Source of the DNA: Mesorhizobium waimense
Lineage (GTDB): Bacteria; Pseudomonadota; Alphaproteobacteria; Rhizobiales; Rhizobiaceae
Direction of reading: 5' to 3'
Assembly: GCF_003601975.1 (NCBI RefSeq)
Contig: NZ_QZWZ01000022.1
Span: 47,815 to 111,814 of the forward strand
Length of the DNA: 64,000 nt
Below are positions 40,832-49,460 of the stretch, in pieces (the stretch's first letter is position 1; each line of letters starts with the position of its first letter). The position numbers and the translations under genes were made by a program. The notes below the pieces were generated by a model. The model made no database searches. It worked only from the letters and a program-made list of their open reading frames with translations, and was not told where the DNA came from.

Positions 40832-43138
40832 ATGACCGTCGTCACACCGAAATTCGGCATGGGCGCTTCCGTGTTGCGGCGCGAGGACCAGGCTTTCATC
40901 AAGGGGGAGGGGCATTACACCGACGACATCAGCCCTGCCGGCCTGCTGCACGGCTATGTGCTGCGCTCGCCGGTCGCCAAGGCGAGCTTCACCATTGCCT
41001 CGACCGAGGCGGCAAGGGCAGCGCCCGGTGTCCATCTGGTGCTGACCGGTGCCGATCTCGCCCATCTCGGCAAGCTGAAGTCCGGTGTCATGCAGCGGCA
41101 GCCCGATGGCACGAAGGCGCCGACCCGCGACATCCCGATCCTATGCGGCGACCGGGTCAACTATGTCGGCGATGCCGTCGCCTTCGTTGTCGCCGACAGC
41201 CGCGCGCTGGCGCAGGACGCGGCCGAGATGATCGAGGTCGACTACGACAGCGAGGACGCCGCCTCCGGCACCGCCAGCGCGCTGGATGAAGGTACGCCGC
41301 TGGTCTGGCCGGAACTCGGCTCCAACCGCGCCTTCACCTACCACATCGGCGACAAGGCCAAGACTGCGGCCGCCTTTGCCAAGGCCGCTCACGTCTCCCG
41401 CATCGAGTTCGTCAACAACCGCCTGGTCTGCAACTACATGGAGCCGCGCTCGGCGATCGGCGAGTGGAATGTGGACGAGAACCGCTTCGTGCTGACCACG
41501 GGGTCGCAGGGCGTGCACTCCATGCAGTACATCCTCGCCGACCTGTTCAAGATCAACAAGAGTGAACTGCGCGTCATCACGCCGGATGTCGGCGGCGGCT
41601 TCGGTCCGAAGAGTTTCGTCTACCGCGAATATCCGCTGGTGCTGGAGGCGGCCAAGCGCCTCGGACGTCCGGTCAAATGGGCGGGCGACCGCACCGAGCA
41701 TTTCCTCACCGACGCGCAAGGCCGCGACAATGTCGTCAAAGCCGAGATGGCGCTCGACAAGGACGGCCGCTTCCTCGGCATGAAGGTCGAGCTATTGGCC
41801 AATATGGGCGCCTATGTCTCGCAATACGGGCCGTTCATCCCCTATGTCGGCGTCACCATGTCGACCGGCGTCTATGATATCGGGGCACTCGACGTGTCGG
41901 TGACCGGCCTCTACACCAACACCTGCCCGGTCGATGCCTATCGCGGCGCCGGCCGTCCGGAAGCGGCCCTGCTGCTGGAGAAACTGGTCGACGCCTGCGC
42001 CCACGATCTCGGCCTGTCGGTCGAGGAAATCCGGCGGAAGAATTTCATCCGCCCCGAGCAATTCCCCTACCGTACGCAGACCGGCCGTCTCTACGACACC
42101 GGCGAATTCGCCGGTCATATGGACCGCGCCATCGAGCAGGCCGAGTGGAAGGCGTTCCCGAAACGGCTCGAACAGTCGAAAGCAGGCGGAAAAATCCGCG
42201 GCATCGGCATGGCGACCTATATCGAGGCCTGCGCCTTTCCAGGCTCGGAGCCCGCTTTCGTCGAGCTCAATGGCGACGGCACGGTGACACTGAAGATCGG
42301 CACCCAGACCAACGGCCAGGGCCACGCGACGGCCTATGCGCAGTTCCTGTCGGAAAAGCTCAATCTGCCGATCGAAAAAATCCATGTCCGGCAGGGCGAC
42401 ACCGACGAGTTGAAGGACGGCGGCGGCACCGGCGGCTCGCGCTCCATCCCCCTTGGCGGAGTATCGGCTTCTCGCGCCGGGGAGGACCTCGCCAACAAGA
42501 TCAAGCGCATTGCCGCCGACGAGCTGGAAGCCTCGGCCGGCGACATCGAACTGTCGGACGGCGTCGCCCGCATCGTCGGCACCGACCGCATGATCGACTT
42601 TTCCAGCATCGCCAAGGCGGCGAAAACCCCTGACGATCTCAAGGGTTTCGGCGAATTCGTCCAGGACGAATGCACCTATCCAAACGGCACCCATATCTGC
42701 GAGGTCGAGATCGACCCCGATACCGGCACGACCGACATCGTGCGCTACACCATCGTCGATGATTTCGGCGTCACGGTGAACCCGATCCTGCTTGCCGGCC
42801 AGGTGCATGGCGGTGTCGTGCAGGGTATTGGTCAGGCGCTGACCGAAGACACTATCTATGGCGAGGACGGACAGCTTCTGACGGCGAGCTTCATGGACTA
42901 TGCCATGCCGCGCGCCGACAATTTCCCGTTCTTCCATTTCGAGACCCGCAACGTGCCCTCGACCACCAACGCACTGGGCATCAAGGGCGCCGGCGAGGCC
43001 GGCACGATCGGCGCGACACCGGCAGCACTCAATGCGGTGACCGACGCGCTCTGGCGGGCCTATGGCATCAGGCACATCGAGATGCCGGCAACACCGGCGC
43101 GTGTCTGGACCGCGATCCAGGAAGCAACGCCGACGTGA
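40832..43138 (+). CDS. Xanthine dehydrogenase-family molybdopterin-binding subunit (CoxL-like, form II)
   Basis: A 768-residue molybdenum hydroxylase large subunit. The N-terminal a/b hammerhead domain (to about 140) is followed by two molybdopterin-binding domains. The active-site loop reads AYRGAGR (about 369-375), the form II type, not the AYxCSFR of true CO dehydrogenase. The catalytic Glu lies in KGAGEAGTIG near the C-terminus. Family enzymes also need an FeS subunit and a FAD subunit; neither gene is adjacent. The EamA transporter overlaps by four bases. Substrate unknown, perhaps an aldehyde or N-heterocycle. Confidence 0.9.
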   Translation: MTVVTPKFGMGASVLRREDQAFIKGEGHYTDDISPAGLLHGYVLRSPVAKASFTIASTEAARAAPGVHLVLTGADLAHLGKLKSGVMQRQPDGTKAPTRDIPILCGDRVNYVGDAVAFVVADSRALAQDAAEMIEVDYDSEDAASGTASALDEGTPLVWPELGSNRAFTYHIGDKAKTAAAFAKAAHVSRIEFVNNRLVCNYMEPRSAIGEWNVDENRFVLTTGSQGVHSMQYILADLFKINKSELRVITPDVGGGFGPKSFVYREYPLVLEAAKRLGRPVKWAGDRTEHFLTDAQGRDNVVKAEMALDKDGRFLGMKVELLANMGAYVSQYGPFIPYVGVTMSTGVYDIGALDVSVTGLYTNTCPVDAYRGAGRPEAALLLEKLVDACAHDLGLSVEEIRRKNFIRPEQFPYRTQTGRLYDTGEFAGHMDRAIEQAEWKAFPKRLEQSKAGGKIRGIGMATYIEACAFPGSEPAFVELNGDGTVTLKIGTQTNGQGHATAYAQFLSEKLNLPIEKIHVRQGDTDELKDGGGTGGSRSIPLGGVSASRAGEDLANKIKRIAADELEASAGDIELSDGVARIVGTDRMIDFSSIAKAAKTPDDLKGFGEFVQDECTYPNGTHICEVEIDPDTGTTDIVRYTIVDDFGVTVNPILLAGQVHGGVVQGIGQALTEDTIYGEDGQLLTASFMDYAMPRADNFPFFHFETRNVPSTTNALGIKGAGEAGTIGATPAALNAVTDALWRAYGIRHIEMPATPARVWTAIQEATPT

Positions 43139-44112
43139 CGGCGGAGAAGGGGGCCAAGCCGAAGGCCACCGGCGATCATGCTGTCGGCCACAGCACATTG
43201 CGGGGCATCGCGCTCAAGATCGTTTCGGTGGCGGTCTTCGTCGGCATGTCGACCTGCATCAAGGCGGCAGGCACGGTGCCGGCCGGGCAGATCGTCTTCT
43301 TCCGCTCCTTCTTCGCCATCTTTCCGATCATCGCTTTCCTCGCCTTCAGGGGAAAGCTCGGCACCGCGTTCACGACCAAACGGCCGTTCAACCATATTGC
43401 GCGCGGTGTCGTCGGCGTCGGCGCCATGGGGCTCGGCTTCTTCGCGCTGACCAGGCTGCCGCTGCCGGAGGCGATCACGCTCAACTATGCCCAGCCGCTG
43501 CTGGTGGTGGTGTTCTCCTCGATCTTCCTTGGCGAGGCGATCCGAGTCTATCGCTGGAGCGCGGTCGCGGTCGGCCTTGTCGGCGTGCTGATCATCTCCT
43601 GGCCAGAGCTGACGCTGCTGGGTTCGGGCGCCGCCCTTGGCGACCAGGAGGTGCTCGGCGTGATTGCAGCGCTGATTGCCGCGGCGATATCGGCCGTCGC
43701 CATGCTCCTGGTGCGCAACCTCGTCCAGACCGAGAAGACGGCGACCATTGTGCTCTGGTTTTCGGCGACGGCCAGTGTCATGGCGCTGTTGTCGCTGCCG
43801 TTCGGCTGGCAGGCGCTGACGCCGGCGCAGACTGCGCTGCTAGTCGCGGCCGGGTTCTGCGGCGGGCTCGGCCAGATCCTGATGACGGCGGCCTACCGCC
43901 ATGCCGAGGCCTCGGTCGTAGCACCGTTCGAATACACCTCGATGATCCTCGGCGTCGTCGTCGGCTACCTGGTGTTCGGCGACGTGGCGACGCTCAACAT
44001 GCTGGCTGGCGGCGCGATCGTGGTGGCGGCCGGCATCTTCATCATCTGGCGCGAGCGGCAGTTGGGGCTGGAGCGCACCCGCACCAGAAAGGCGACGCCG
44101 CCGCAGGGGTGA
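43135..44112 (+). CDS. EamA-family (DMT superfamily) transporter
   Basis: A 325-residue inner-membrane transporter with about ten helices in two EamA repeats (first half from IVFFRSFFAIFPII, second half from GVIAALIAAAISAVAMLLV). The GTG start overlaps the stop of the CoxL-like gene by 4 bases, so they are co-translated. Members export or import metabolites. A link to the substrate of the molybdenum enzyme is inference. Confidence 0.87.
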   Translation: MTAEKGAKPKATGDHAVGHSTLRGIALKIVSVAVFVGMSTCIKAAGTVPAGQIVFFRSFFAIFPIIAFLAFRGKLGTAFTTKRPFNHIARGVVGVGAMGLGFFALTRLPLPEAITLNYAQPLLVVVFSSIFLGEAIRVYRWSAVAVGLVGVLIISWPELTLLGSGAALGDQEVLGVIAALIAAAISAVAMLLVRNLVQTEKTATIVLWFSATASVMALLSLPFGWQALTPAQTALLVAAGFCGGLGQILMTAAYRHAEASVVAPFEYTSMILGVVVGYLVFGDVATLNMLAGGAIVVAAGIFIIWRERQLGLERTRTRKATPPQG

Positions 44113-44160
44113 GGCTGACTTCGTTCTGTCGAGTTCCTTCAAACCCCGCGACCTTTCCGG

Positions 44161-44979
44161 CTACGACACCTTCGCCGCCCGCTCCTTCGCCAGCCGCACC
44201 AGCACCGCCCGCGTCTGGTCGTCGGCCGGGAAAAAAGATTCGATCGCCAGTTCCGACAGGGTCACATCCAGCGGCGTGCCGAAGACGGTGATGGTGCTGA
44301 TGAACGACAGCACCTGGTCGCCATGCGCGAGCTTCAGCGGATGGACAATACCATCAGACTCGACCGGTAGAGGACGACCGCCCTTGAGGCCGGACGGATA
44401 GGATCGCAGTTCGCGTTCCAGCTCGATCAGCACCGGGTCGCCGCTGGCATCGTTCTGGTGCTTCAGGCGCTCCAGGAGATGCGCCCGCCATTCCGCCAAA
44501 TTGACGATGCGCGGCGCGACGCCGCCCGGATGCAGGCTGAGCCGCAGCACATTGACCGGCGGCTTGAGCAACCACGCTTCGCTGACATCCGCCAGCAACG
44601 GGCCGATGGCGGCATTCGCCGAAACCAGGTTCCAGTGGCGGTCGACCGCCAGCGCCGGGAAGGGTTCGTGCCCCCTGAGCACGGTCTCGACCGCGGCCAT
44701 CGCCGGCGCCAGCGAGGCATCGGTGAGCGACCGCTCGCTGAAGCTCGGCGCAAAGCCCGCCGCCAGCAGAAGCTGGTTGCGCTGCCGCAGCGGGATCGAA
44801 AGCTGATCGGCCAGATGCAGCACCATGTCGCGCGAGGGTGCCGCACGGCCGCTCTCTACGAAGCTCAGGTGCCGCTGTGAGATCTCGGCTTCCATAGCGA
44901 GGTCGAGCTGCGACATGCGCCGGCGCGTGCGCCATTCGCGGATCAGGCTGCCGGCGGCGGAGGTCTGGGCTGTTGTCAT
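44161..44979 (-). CDS. XRE-family regulator with MmyB-like ligand domain
   Basis: A 272-residue regulator. The N-terminal Cro/CI helix-turn-helix (LIREWRTRRRMSQLDLAMEA, then SQRHLSFVESGRAAPSRD) is followed by an MmyB-like C-terminal domain (NLVSANAAIGPLL, NVLRLSLHPGGVAPRIVN). Members of this group bind fatty-acid-like ligands in some structures. Start taken at MTTAQTS. It is convergent with the EamA gene and upstream of nothing on its own strand within 49 bases. Target unknown. Confidence 0.87.
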   Translation of the reverse strand: MTTAQTSAAGSLIREWRTRRRMSQLDLAMEAEISQRHLSFVESGRAAPSRDMVLHLADQLSIPLRQRNQLLLAAGFAPSFSERSLTDASLAPAMAAVETVLRGHEPFPALAVDRHWNLVSANAAIGPLLADVSEAWLLKPPVNVLRLSLHPGGVAPRIVNLAEWRAHLLERLKHQNDASGDPVLIELERELRSYPSGLKGGRPLPVESDGIVHPLKLAHGDQVLSFISTITVFGTPLDVTLSELAIESFFPADDQTRAVLVRLAKERAAKVS

Positions 44980-45033
44980 GGGTGCATGACTAGGCCGGCG
45001 GGAGGCGCATTTCAATTACCTGGGAGGTTATCG

Positions 45034-45915
45034 CTAAGTGAGCGCCCGCAGCTTCGCCTTCACCTCGAGAAAATCCCGCCACGCCAGCTTCTTGTGCGCC
45101 GGCGTCCTCAGCAGATAGGCCGGGTGCAGGGTCGGCATGGCCGGAATGGCGATGCCCGACGCGGTGGTGTGGACGCGCCAGTTGCCGCGGAGCCGCAATA
45201 TTCCCTCGGTGGTGTTGAGCAAGGTCTTTGCCGAGGGGCCGCCGAGATTGACCAGCACCTTGGGATTGACCAGCTCGATCTGCCTTTCGATGAAGGGACG
45301 GCAGATCTCGGTCTCGTGCGGCGTCGGCGTGCGGTTGCCGGGCGGCCGCCACGGGATGACATTGGCGATATAGGCAGAGGTCCGGTCGAGGCCGATTGCC
45401 GCCAGCATGCGGTCGAGCAGCCGGCCGGAGCGGCCGACGAAAGGCAGGCCTTCGAGGTCCTCGTCGCGGCCCGGCGCTTCGCCGACCAGCATCAGTTCCG
45501 CGTTCGGGTTGCCGTCGGCGAACACCAGGTTCTTGGCGGTGAATTTGAGGTTGCAGCCGTCAAAGGCGGCCATGTGCTGACGCAGCTCCTCAAGCGTCGA
45601 GGCCGTCGCCGCCAGTTGTCGTGCAAGTGCGGCCTGCGCCTCGTCGGGCACCGTCGCCGTGCCGGCAGGCACGCGGGCAGGTGGGGCATCCGGCAACCGG
45701 CTCATGTCGGGGCGCGAGGGTGGTTCTGGACGGCTTGGTGCTGCGCTTTCGCCGGCTGGCGCGGCTGTCGCCGGCGCGCGCTCCGACCGCTTCGGCGCCG
45801 CCTCGGCAAACCGGTTCACCGGCGCGTCCTCGAGCGCGTCGTCGACGCCGGCACTGGCATAGAAGGCGAGCAAGTCGGCGAGGTCGGATCGGTTGATGGG
45901 GGAGGCAGCAGTCAT
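45034..45915 (-). CDS. Uracil-DNA glycosylase, family 4-like, with reduced Fe-S cysteines
   Basis: A 293-residue protein with a disordered alanine/proline-rich N-terminal extension (about 1-100) and a UDG-superfamily domain. Motif 1 reads GEAPGRDED (about 146-153) as in family 4, and motif 2 contains HPAYLLR near the C-terminus. Family 4 enzymes hold a 4Fe-4S cluster through four cysteines. Here C121 and C205 remain, but the second position of the first pair is Lys124 (GCNLK) and the cysteine before RPPGNR is Trp189. The cluster is therefore probably absent or altered. It excises uracil from DNA. Confidence 0.85.
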   Translation of the reverse strand: MTAASPINRSDLADLLAFYASAGVDDALEDAPVNRFAEAAPKRSERAPATAAPAGESAAPSRPEPPSRPDMSRLPDAPPARVPAGTATVPDEAQAALARQLAATASTLEELRQHMAAFDGCNLKFTAKNLVFADGNPNAELMLVGEAPGRDEDLEGLPFVGRSGRLLDRMLAAIGLDRTSAYIANVIPWRPPGNRTPTPHETEICRPFIERQIELVNPKVLVNLGGPSAKTLLNTTEGILRLRGNWRVHTTASGIAIPAMPTLHPAYLLRTPAHKKLAWRDFLEVKAKLRALT

Positions 45916-46133
45916 GCCGCCACCATTGTCCGCGCCGCGTTGATTTGCAAGGTTTGGACCGTGCGTTGAAGTATGCCGAGATTCGGGTCGGGCCGTGCGT
46001 CAAAGACGGGCGCGAAGCGACCAAACAGGTGGGTTCCGAGAACCGGAGCGGAGCGTACATAAAACACGTGAGCACCGGAAGCGCAGGAAATCACCATCTG
46101 CAGGCCGGCATCGCTCCCGAATGGCGGCATACT

Positions 46134-46730
46134 TCACCCGGTGGGTATGCGCGGATCTTGCACCATATAAAACGTCCAGCGCGGCGTGTAGTCGGTGATC
46201 AGGAATTCGAAGCGGCCCGTCAGCAGCGGATCGATCTTGCCGTTCTTGAACAGCAGCCGGTCATAGGGTTCGAAGTCGCGGTCGAAATCGGCAAAGCTGC
46301 TCGATACGATGTTGTCGGGCGTCTTGTTGCGCTGGTCGAACGACAGGCCATCGCCGAACACGCTCGGCTGGTTGAGGATCTCCTGCAACTCGAACTGGAA
46401 CTCCACCCAGGCCTGGCCGCTATTGTTGAGCACTTCGATGCGCATGTACATGATGCCGTTGGCGACATCACCGGCTCTGCCGAACGCCTCGATCGGTTTG
46501 GTGGTGCGGATGGTCAGCGTCACCGGCGTCGCCGAATTCAGTTCTTCAGTGATGACGATCGGATCGTCTTTGGTGCCGATGCCCGAAACGCCGGTGATGT
46601 GGAAGCCGCCGAGCTCGTCGGAAAAGGAATAGGCGCCGGTCGCCCAGACCTTTAGCTGCTCGCCATGGGCCTCGGTGGCAACCAGCGGCGAAAGGAGCAG
46701 AAGAGCCACGCGGCAGGCCTGGCCGGGCAT
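46134..46730 (-). CDS. Exported hypothetical protein
   Basis: A 198-residue protein with a signal peptide (about 1-25, ending TEAHG) and a beta-rich mature domain (LKVWATGAYSFSDELGGF, PVTLTIRTTKPIEAFG, IEVLNNSGQAWVEFQFEL). Start chosen at MPGQACRV, where the signal sequence begins. No lipobox, membrane anchor or catalytic motif is visible. I do not recognise a named family. It is divergent from the ETF-QO gene. Confidence 0.7.
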   Translation of the reverse strand: MPGQACRVALLLLSPLVATEAHGEQLKVWATGAYSFSDELGGFHITGVSGIGTKDDPIVITEELNSATPVTLTIRTTKPIEAFGRAGDVANGIMYMRIEVLNNSGQAWVEFQFELQEILNQPSVFGDGLSFDQRNKTPDNIVSSSFADFDRDFEPYDRLLFKNGKIDPLLTGRFEFLITDYTPRWTFYMVQDPRIPTG

Positions 46731-46975
46731 GGAGAAAAAGCGCGACAATGAAAAGCCGGATGGCTCAGGCGGGCGCATGGGCCGAAGTATGGCCGATAAG
46801 CAAGCCGTCGACCAAACGAAAAAGCGGAGGCAAGATGTTCTTGCCCATCAGCCGCGACTTTTTGTCGAAATCGGTGTTGTCACGTCAGCGCCGGTTTCCC
46901 GTCGCGAATTGATGCGCTATGCAGCGGATAAGCCAGCAAGATGCCCGGATGGGATAAGCCAGTGCGGAGGGGTTG

Positions 46976-48655
46976 ATGAGCGACATCGAACGCGAGAGCA
47001 TGGAATTCGACGTGGTCATCGTCGGCGCGGGCCCTGCCGGCCTCGCCGCTGCGATCCGTCTCAAGCAGGTCAATCCCGAGCTTTCCGTCGTCGTGCTGGA
47101 AAAGGGCGGTGAGGTCGGCGCCCACATCCTGTCCGGCGCCGTCGTCGATCCGATCGGCATCGATCGCCTGCTGCCGGGCTGGCGCGAGGAAGAGGGGCAT
47201 CCCTTCAAGACGCCGGTTACCGACGACCATTTCCTGGTTCTCGGCCCTGCCGGCTCGTTCCGTCTGCCCAACATCTTGATGCCGCCGCTGATGAACAATC
47301 ACGGCAACTACATCGTCTCGCTCGGCAATGTCTGCCGCTGGCTGGCGACCAAGGCCGAGGCGCTCGGCGTCGAGATCTATCCGGGCTTTGCCGCGGCAGG
47401 CCTGCTCTACAATGATGCGGGTGCGGTCACCGGCGTCGTCACCGGCGACATGGGCGTCGAGAAGGACGGAACGCACGGCCCGGGCTTCGCACCGGGCATG
47501 GCGCTGATGGGCAAATATGTGCTGATCGGCGAGGGCGCGCGCGGCTCGCTGGCCAAGCAGTTGATCGCCAAATACAAGCTTTCCGAGGGCCGCGAACCGG
47601 CCAAGTTCGGCATCGGCCTCAAGGAACTGTGGCAGGTCAAGCCGGAGAACCACAAGCCGGGCCTGGTGCAGCATTCCTTCGGCTGGCCGCTCGACATGAA
47701 GACCGGCGGCGGCTCCTTCCTCTACCATCTCGAGGACAACCAGGTCGCGGTCGGCTTCGTCCTCCACCTCAATTACAAGAACCCATATCTGTCGCCGTTC
47801 GAGGAATTCCAGCGCTTCAAGACCCATCCGGCCATCGCCGGAACCTTCGCCGGCGCCAAGCGGTTGGGCTATGGCGCGCGCGCCATCACCGAGGGCGGCT
47901 TTCAGTCGGTGCCGAAACTGTCCTTCCCGGGCGGCGCGCTGATGGGTTGTGCTGCGGGCTTCGTCAACGTGCCGCGCATCAAGGGCTCGCACAATGCGGT
48001 GCTCTCCGGAATGCTGGCGGCCGAGCATGTCGCCGAGGCGATCGGCGCCGGGCGCGCCAATGACGAATTGGCATCCTATGAGGCCGCGTGGCGCGCGACC
48101 GACATCGGCAAGGACCTGAAGAAGGTGCGCAACGTCAAACCGCTGTGGTCGCGCTTCGGCACCATCATCGGCGTCGGCCTCGGCGGCCTCGACATGTGGC
48201 TGAACACGTTGTTCGGCTTCTCGCCCTTCGGCACGCTGAAACACGGCAAGGCCGACTATGCGACGCTTGAGCCGGCCGCCAAGCACGAGAAGATCGCCTA
48301 TCCCAAGCCCGACGGCGTGCTGACCTTCGATCGCCTGTCCTCGGTGTTCCTGTCCAATACCAACCACGAGGAAAACGAGCCGGTGCATCTGCTGGTCGCC
48401 GACATGGCCCTGCAGCAGCGCTCCGAGCACGATGTCTTTGCCGGGCCCTCGACACGCTATTGCCCGGCCGGCGTCTATGAATGGGTCGACAAGGACGGCA
48501 ACGCCGCCGCAGACCCGACGGCCAAGGACGTGCGCTTTGTCATCAACGCGCAGAACTGCGTCCACTGCAAGACCTGCGACATCAAGGACCCGAACCAGAA
48601 CATCAACTGGGTACCGCCGCAAGGCGGCGAAGGCCCGGTCTATCAAAACTTGTAA
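46976..48655 (+). CDS. Electron transfer flavoprotein-ubiquinone oxidoreductase
   Basis: A 559-residue membrane-associated flavo-iron-sulfur enzyme. FAD motif VVIVGAGPAGLAAAIRL at the N-terminus; ubiquinone-binding and membrane-insertion region in the middle; the C-terminal 4Fe-4S cluster in INAQNCVHCKTCDIKDP. It takes electrons from ETF, reduced by acyl-CoA dehydrogenases and by DMGDH-type enzymes, to the quinone pool. ATG 46976 is preferred over the in-frame TTG at 46973; GGAGGGG precedes it. It ends GEGPVYQNL; a copy of this tail lies 76 bases downstream. Confidence 0.95.
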   Translation: MSDIERESMEFDVVIVGAGPAGLAAAIRLKQVNPELSVVVLEKGGEVGAHILSGAVVDPIGIDRLLPGWREEEGHPFKTPVTDDHFLVLGPAGSFRLPNILMPPLMNNHGNYIVSLGNVCRWLATKAEALGVEIYPGFAAAGLLYNDAGAVTGVVTGDMGVEKDGTHGPGFAPGMALMGKYVLIGEGARGSLAKQLIAKYKLSEGREPAKFGIGLKELWQVKPENHKPGLVQHSFGWPLDMKTGGGSFLYHLEDNQVAVGFVLHLNYKNPYLSPFEEFQRFKTHPAIAGTFAGAKRLGYGARAITEGGFQSVPKLSFPGGALMGCAAGFVNVPRIKGSHNAVLSGMLAAEHVAEAIGAGRANDELASYEAAWRATDIGKDLKKVRNVKPLWSRFGTIIGVGLGGLDMWLNTLFGFSPFGTLKHGKADYATLEPAAKHEKIAYPKPDGVLTFDRLSSVFLSNTNHEENEPVHLLVADMALQQRSEHDVFAGPSTRYCPAGVYEWVDKDGNAAADPTAKDVRFVINAQNCVHCKTCDIKDPNQNINWVPPQGGEGPVYQNL

Positions 48656-48686
48656 GCCACGCGCCGACCGGGCCGTCTCGACCGGC

Positions 48687-48731
48687 GCCGGCAAAGATGC
48701 CGGAGAGGGGCCGGTCTATCAGAACATGTGA
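48687..48731 (+). repeat. Duplicated 3' tail of the ETF-QO gene
   Basis: In the frame one base off the upstream gene, this stretch encodes GKDAGEGPVYQNM and a stop. The ETF-QO gene ends GGEGPVYQNL and a stop 76 bases earlier. The related GGCCGGTCTATCAGAACATG and GCCCGGTCTATCAAAACTTG show a short partial duplication of the 3' end. It is a relic, not a separate gene. Confidence 0.65.
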
Positions 48732-48798
48732 GACATTAGGGACTGTTGAAACTGCCACGCGCTTATGGTTCCATTCTCGGATGATACGGAGATGGCCA

Positions 48799-49398
48799 AT
48801 GCGCTTGGCGGTTCTGACATGCCTTGTGGCGATCACCGCCCTGTGCGGTTCCGCTGCTGCCGCCTCAGGCGGCAGCAAGGTGGTGGTCAAGACCAGGACT
48901 TATGACATCACCGGGACCACGGGGCTGGCGCTGATGCAGTCCATGGGCCGCAAGGGGCCGAAGCACGGCTTCATGACGCATGCTATCGCGCAGACCGGCT
49001 ATACCGTCGATTGGGACCTTGACGCCGGCCAGGACAATGGCGCCTGCCGCATGCGGCGGGCCAACGGCACGCTCAATCTTTTCTATACGTATCCCCGTGT
49101 CGCCTCAGCCACGACGCCAGCTCTCCAGAAGCGCTGGAAGCGGTTCTTCACTGGCGTCCGCGCTCATGAGGAGACCCACGGTCGCATCGCCAGGGAGATG
49201 ATGCGCGCCACCGAGAGGTCGATCCGGGGGCTGAAAGTTGCCGACGACCCGTTCTGCTACAAGACACGCCGCGAGGCGCGGCGGCGCATCGAAGCCGCCT
49301 ATGCCGTATATGAGGCGAAGCAGAACGCTTTCGATGCCCGCGAGCATCGAAACGGTGGTCATGTCGAGCACCTCATCATCGCTTTGATCAAGCCTTGA
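48799..49398 (+). CDS. DUF922 family exported putative metalloprotease
   Basis: A 199-residue exported protein with a signal peptide (about 1-22) and a DUF922 domain: VVVKTRTYDITGTTGLAL at the start, GYTVDWDLDAGQ in the middle, and an HExxH zinc motif HEETHGRIA. Family members are predicted periplasmic zinc proteases. ATG 48799 has CGGAG 7 bases upstream; an earlier in-frame ATG at 48781 would add six residues. A long C-terminal helix follows. Substrate unknown. Confidence 0.8.
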   Translation: MRLAVLTCLVAITALCGSAAAASGGSKVVVKTRTYDITGTTGLALMQSMGRKGPKHGFMTHAIAQTGYTVDWDLDAGQDNGACRMRRANGTLNLFYTYPRVASATTPALQKRWKRFFTGVRAHEETHGRIAREMMRATERSIRGLKVADDPFCYKTRREARRRIEAAYAVYEAKQNAFDAREHRNGGHVEHLIIALIKP

Positions 49399-49460
49399 AG
49401 GGTGGGCTCTGAACCAACCTATGCTGGCGGGACAAAGGGCCGCGTGACGGATCGCGGCAG

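Noticed and set aside
38181..40835. Open frame of 884 codons antisense to pepN
   Set aside because: The plus-strand translation is low-complexity and domainless; the minus strand encodes an intact aminopeptidase with all motifs.
40832..43138. Aerobic carbon monoxide dehydrogenase large subunit
   Set aside because: The active-site loop reads AYRGAGR instead of the AYxCSFR of true CO dehydrogenase, and the other two subunits are absent.
46880..48694. Open frame of 604 codons antisense to ETF-QO
   Set aside because: No domain, composition typical of an antisense shadow; the sense strand has FAD and FeS motifs.
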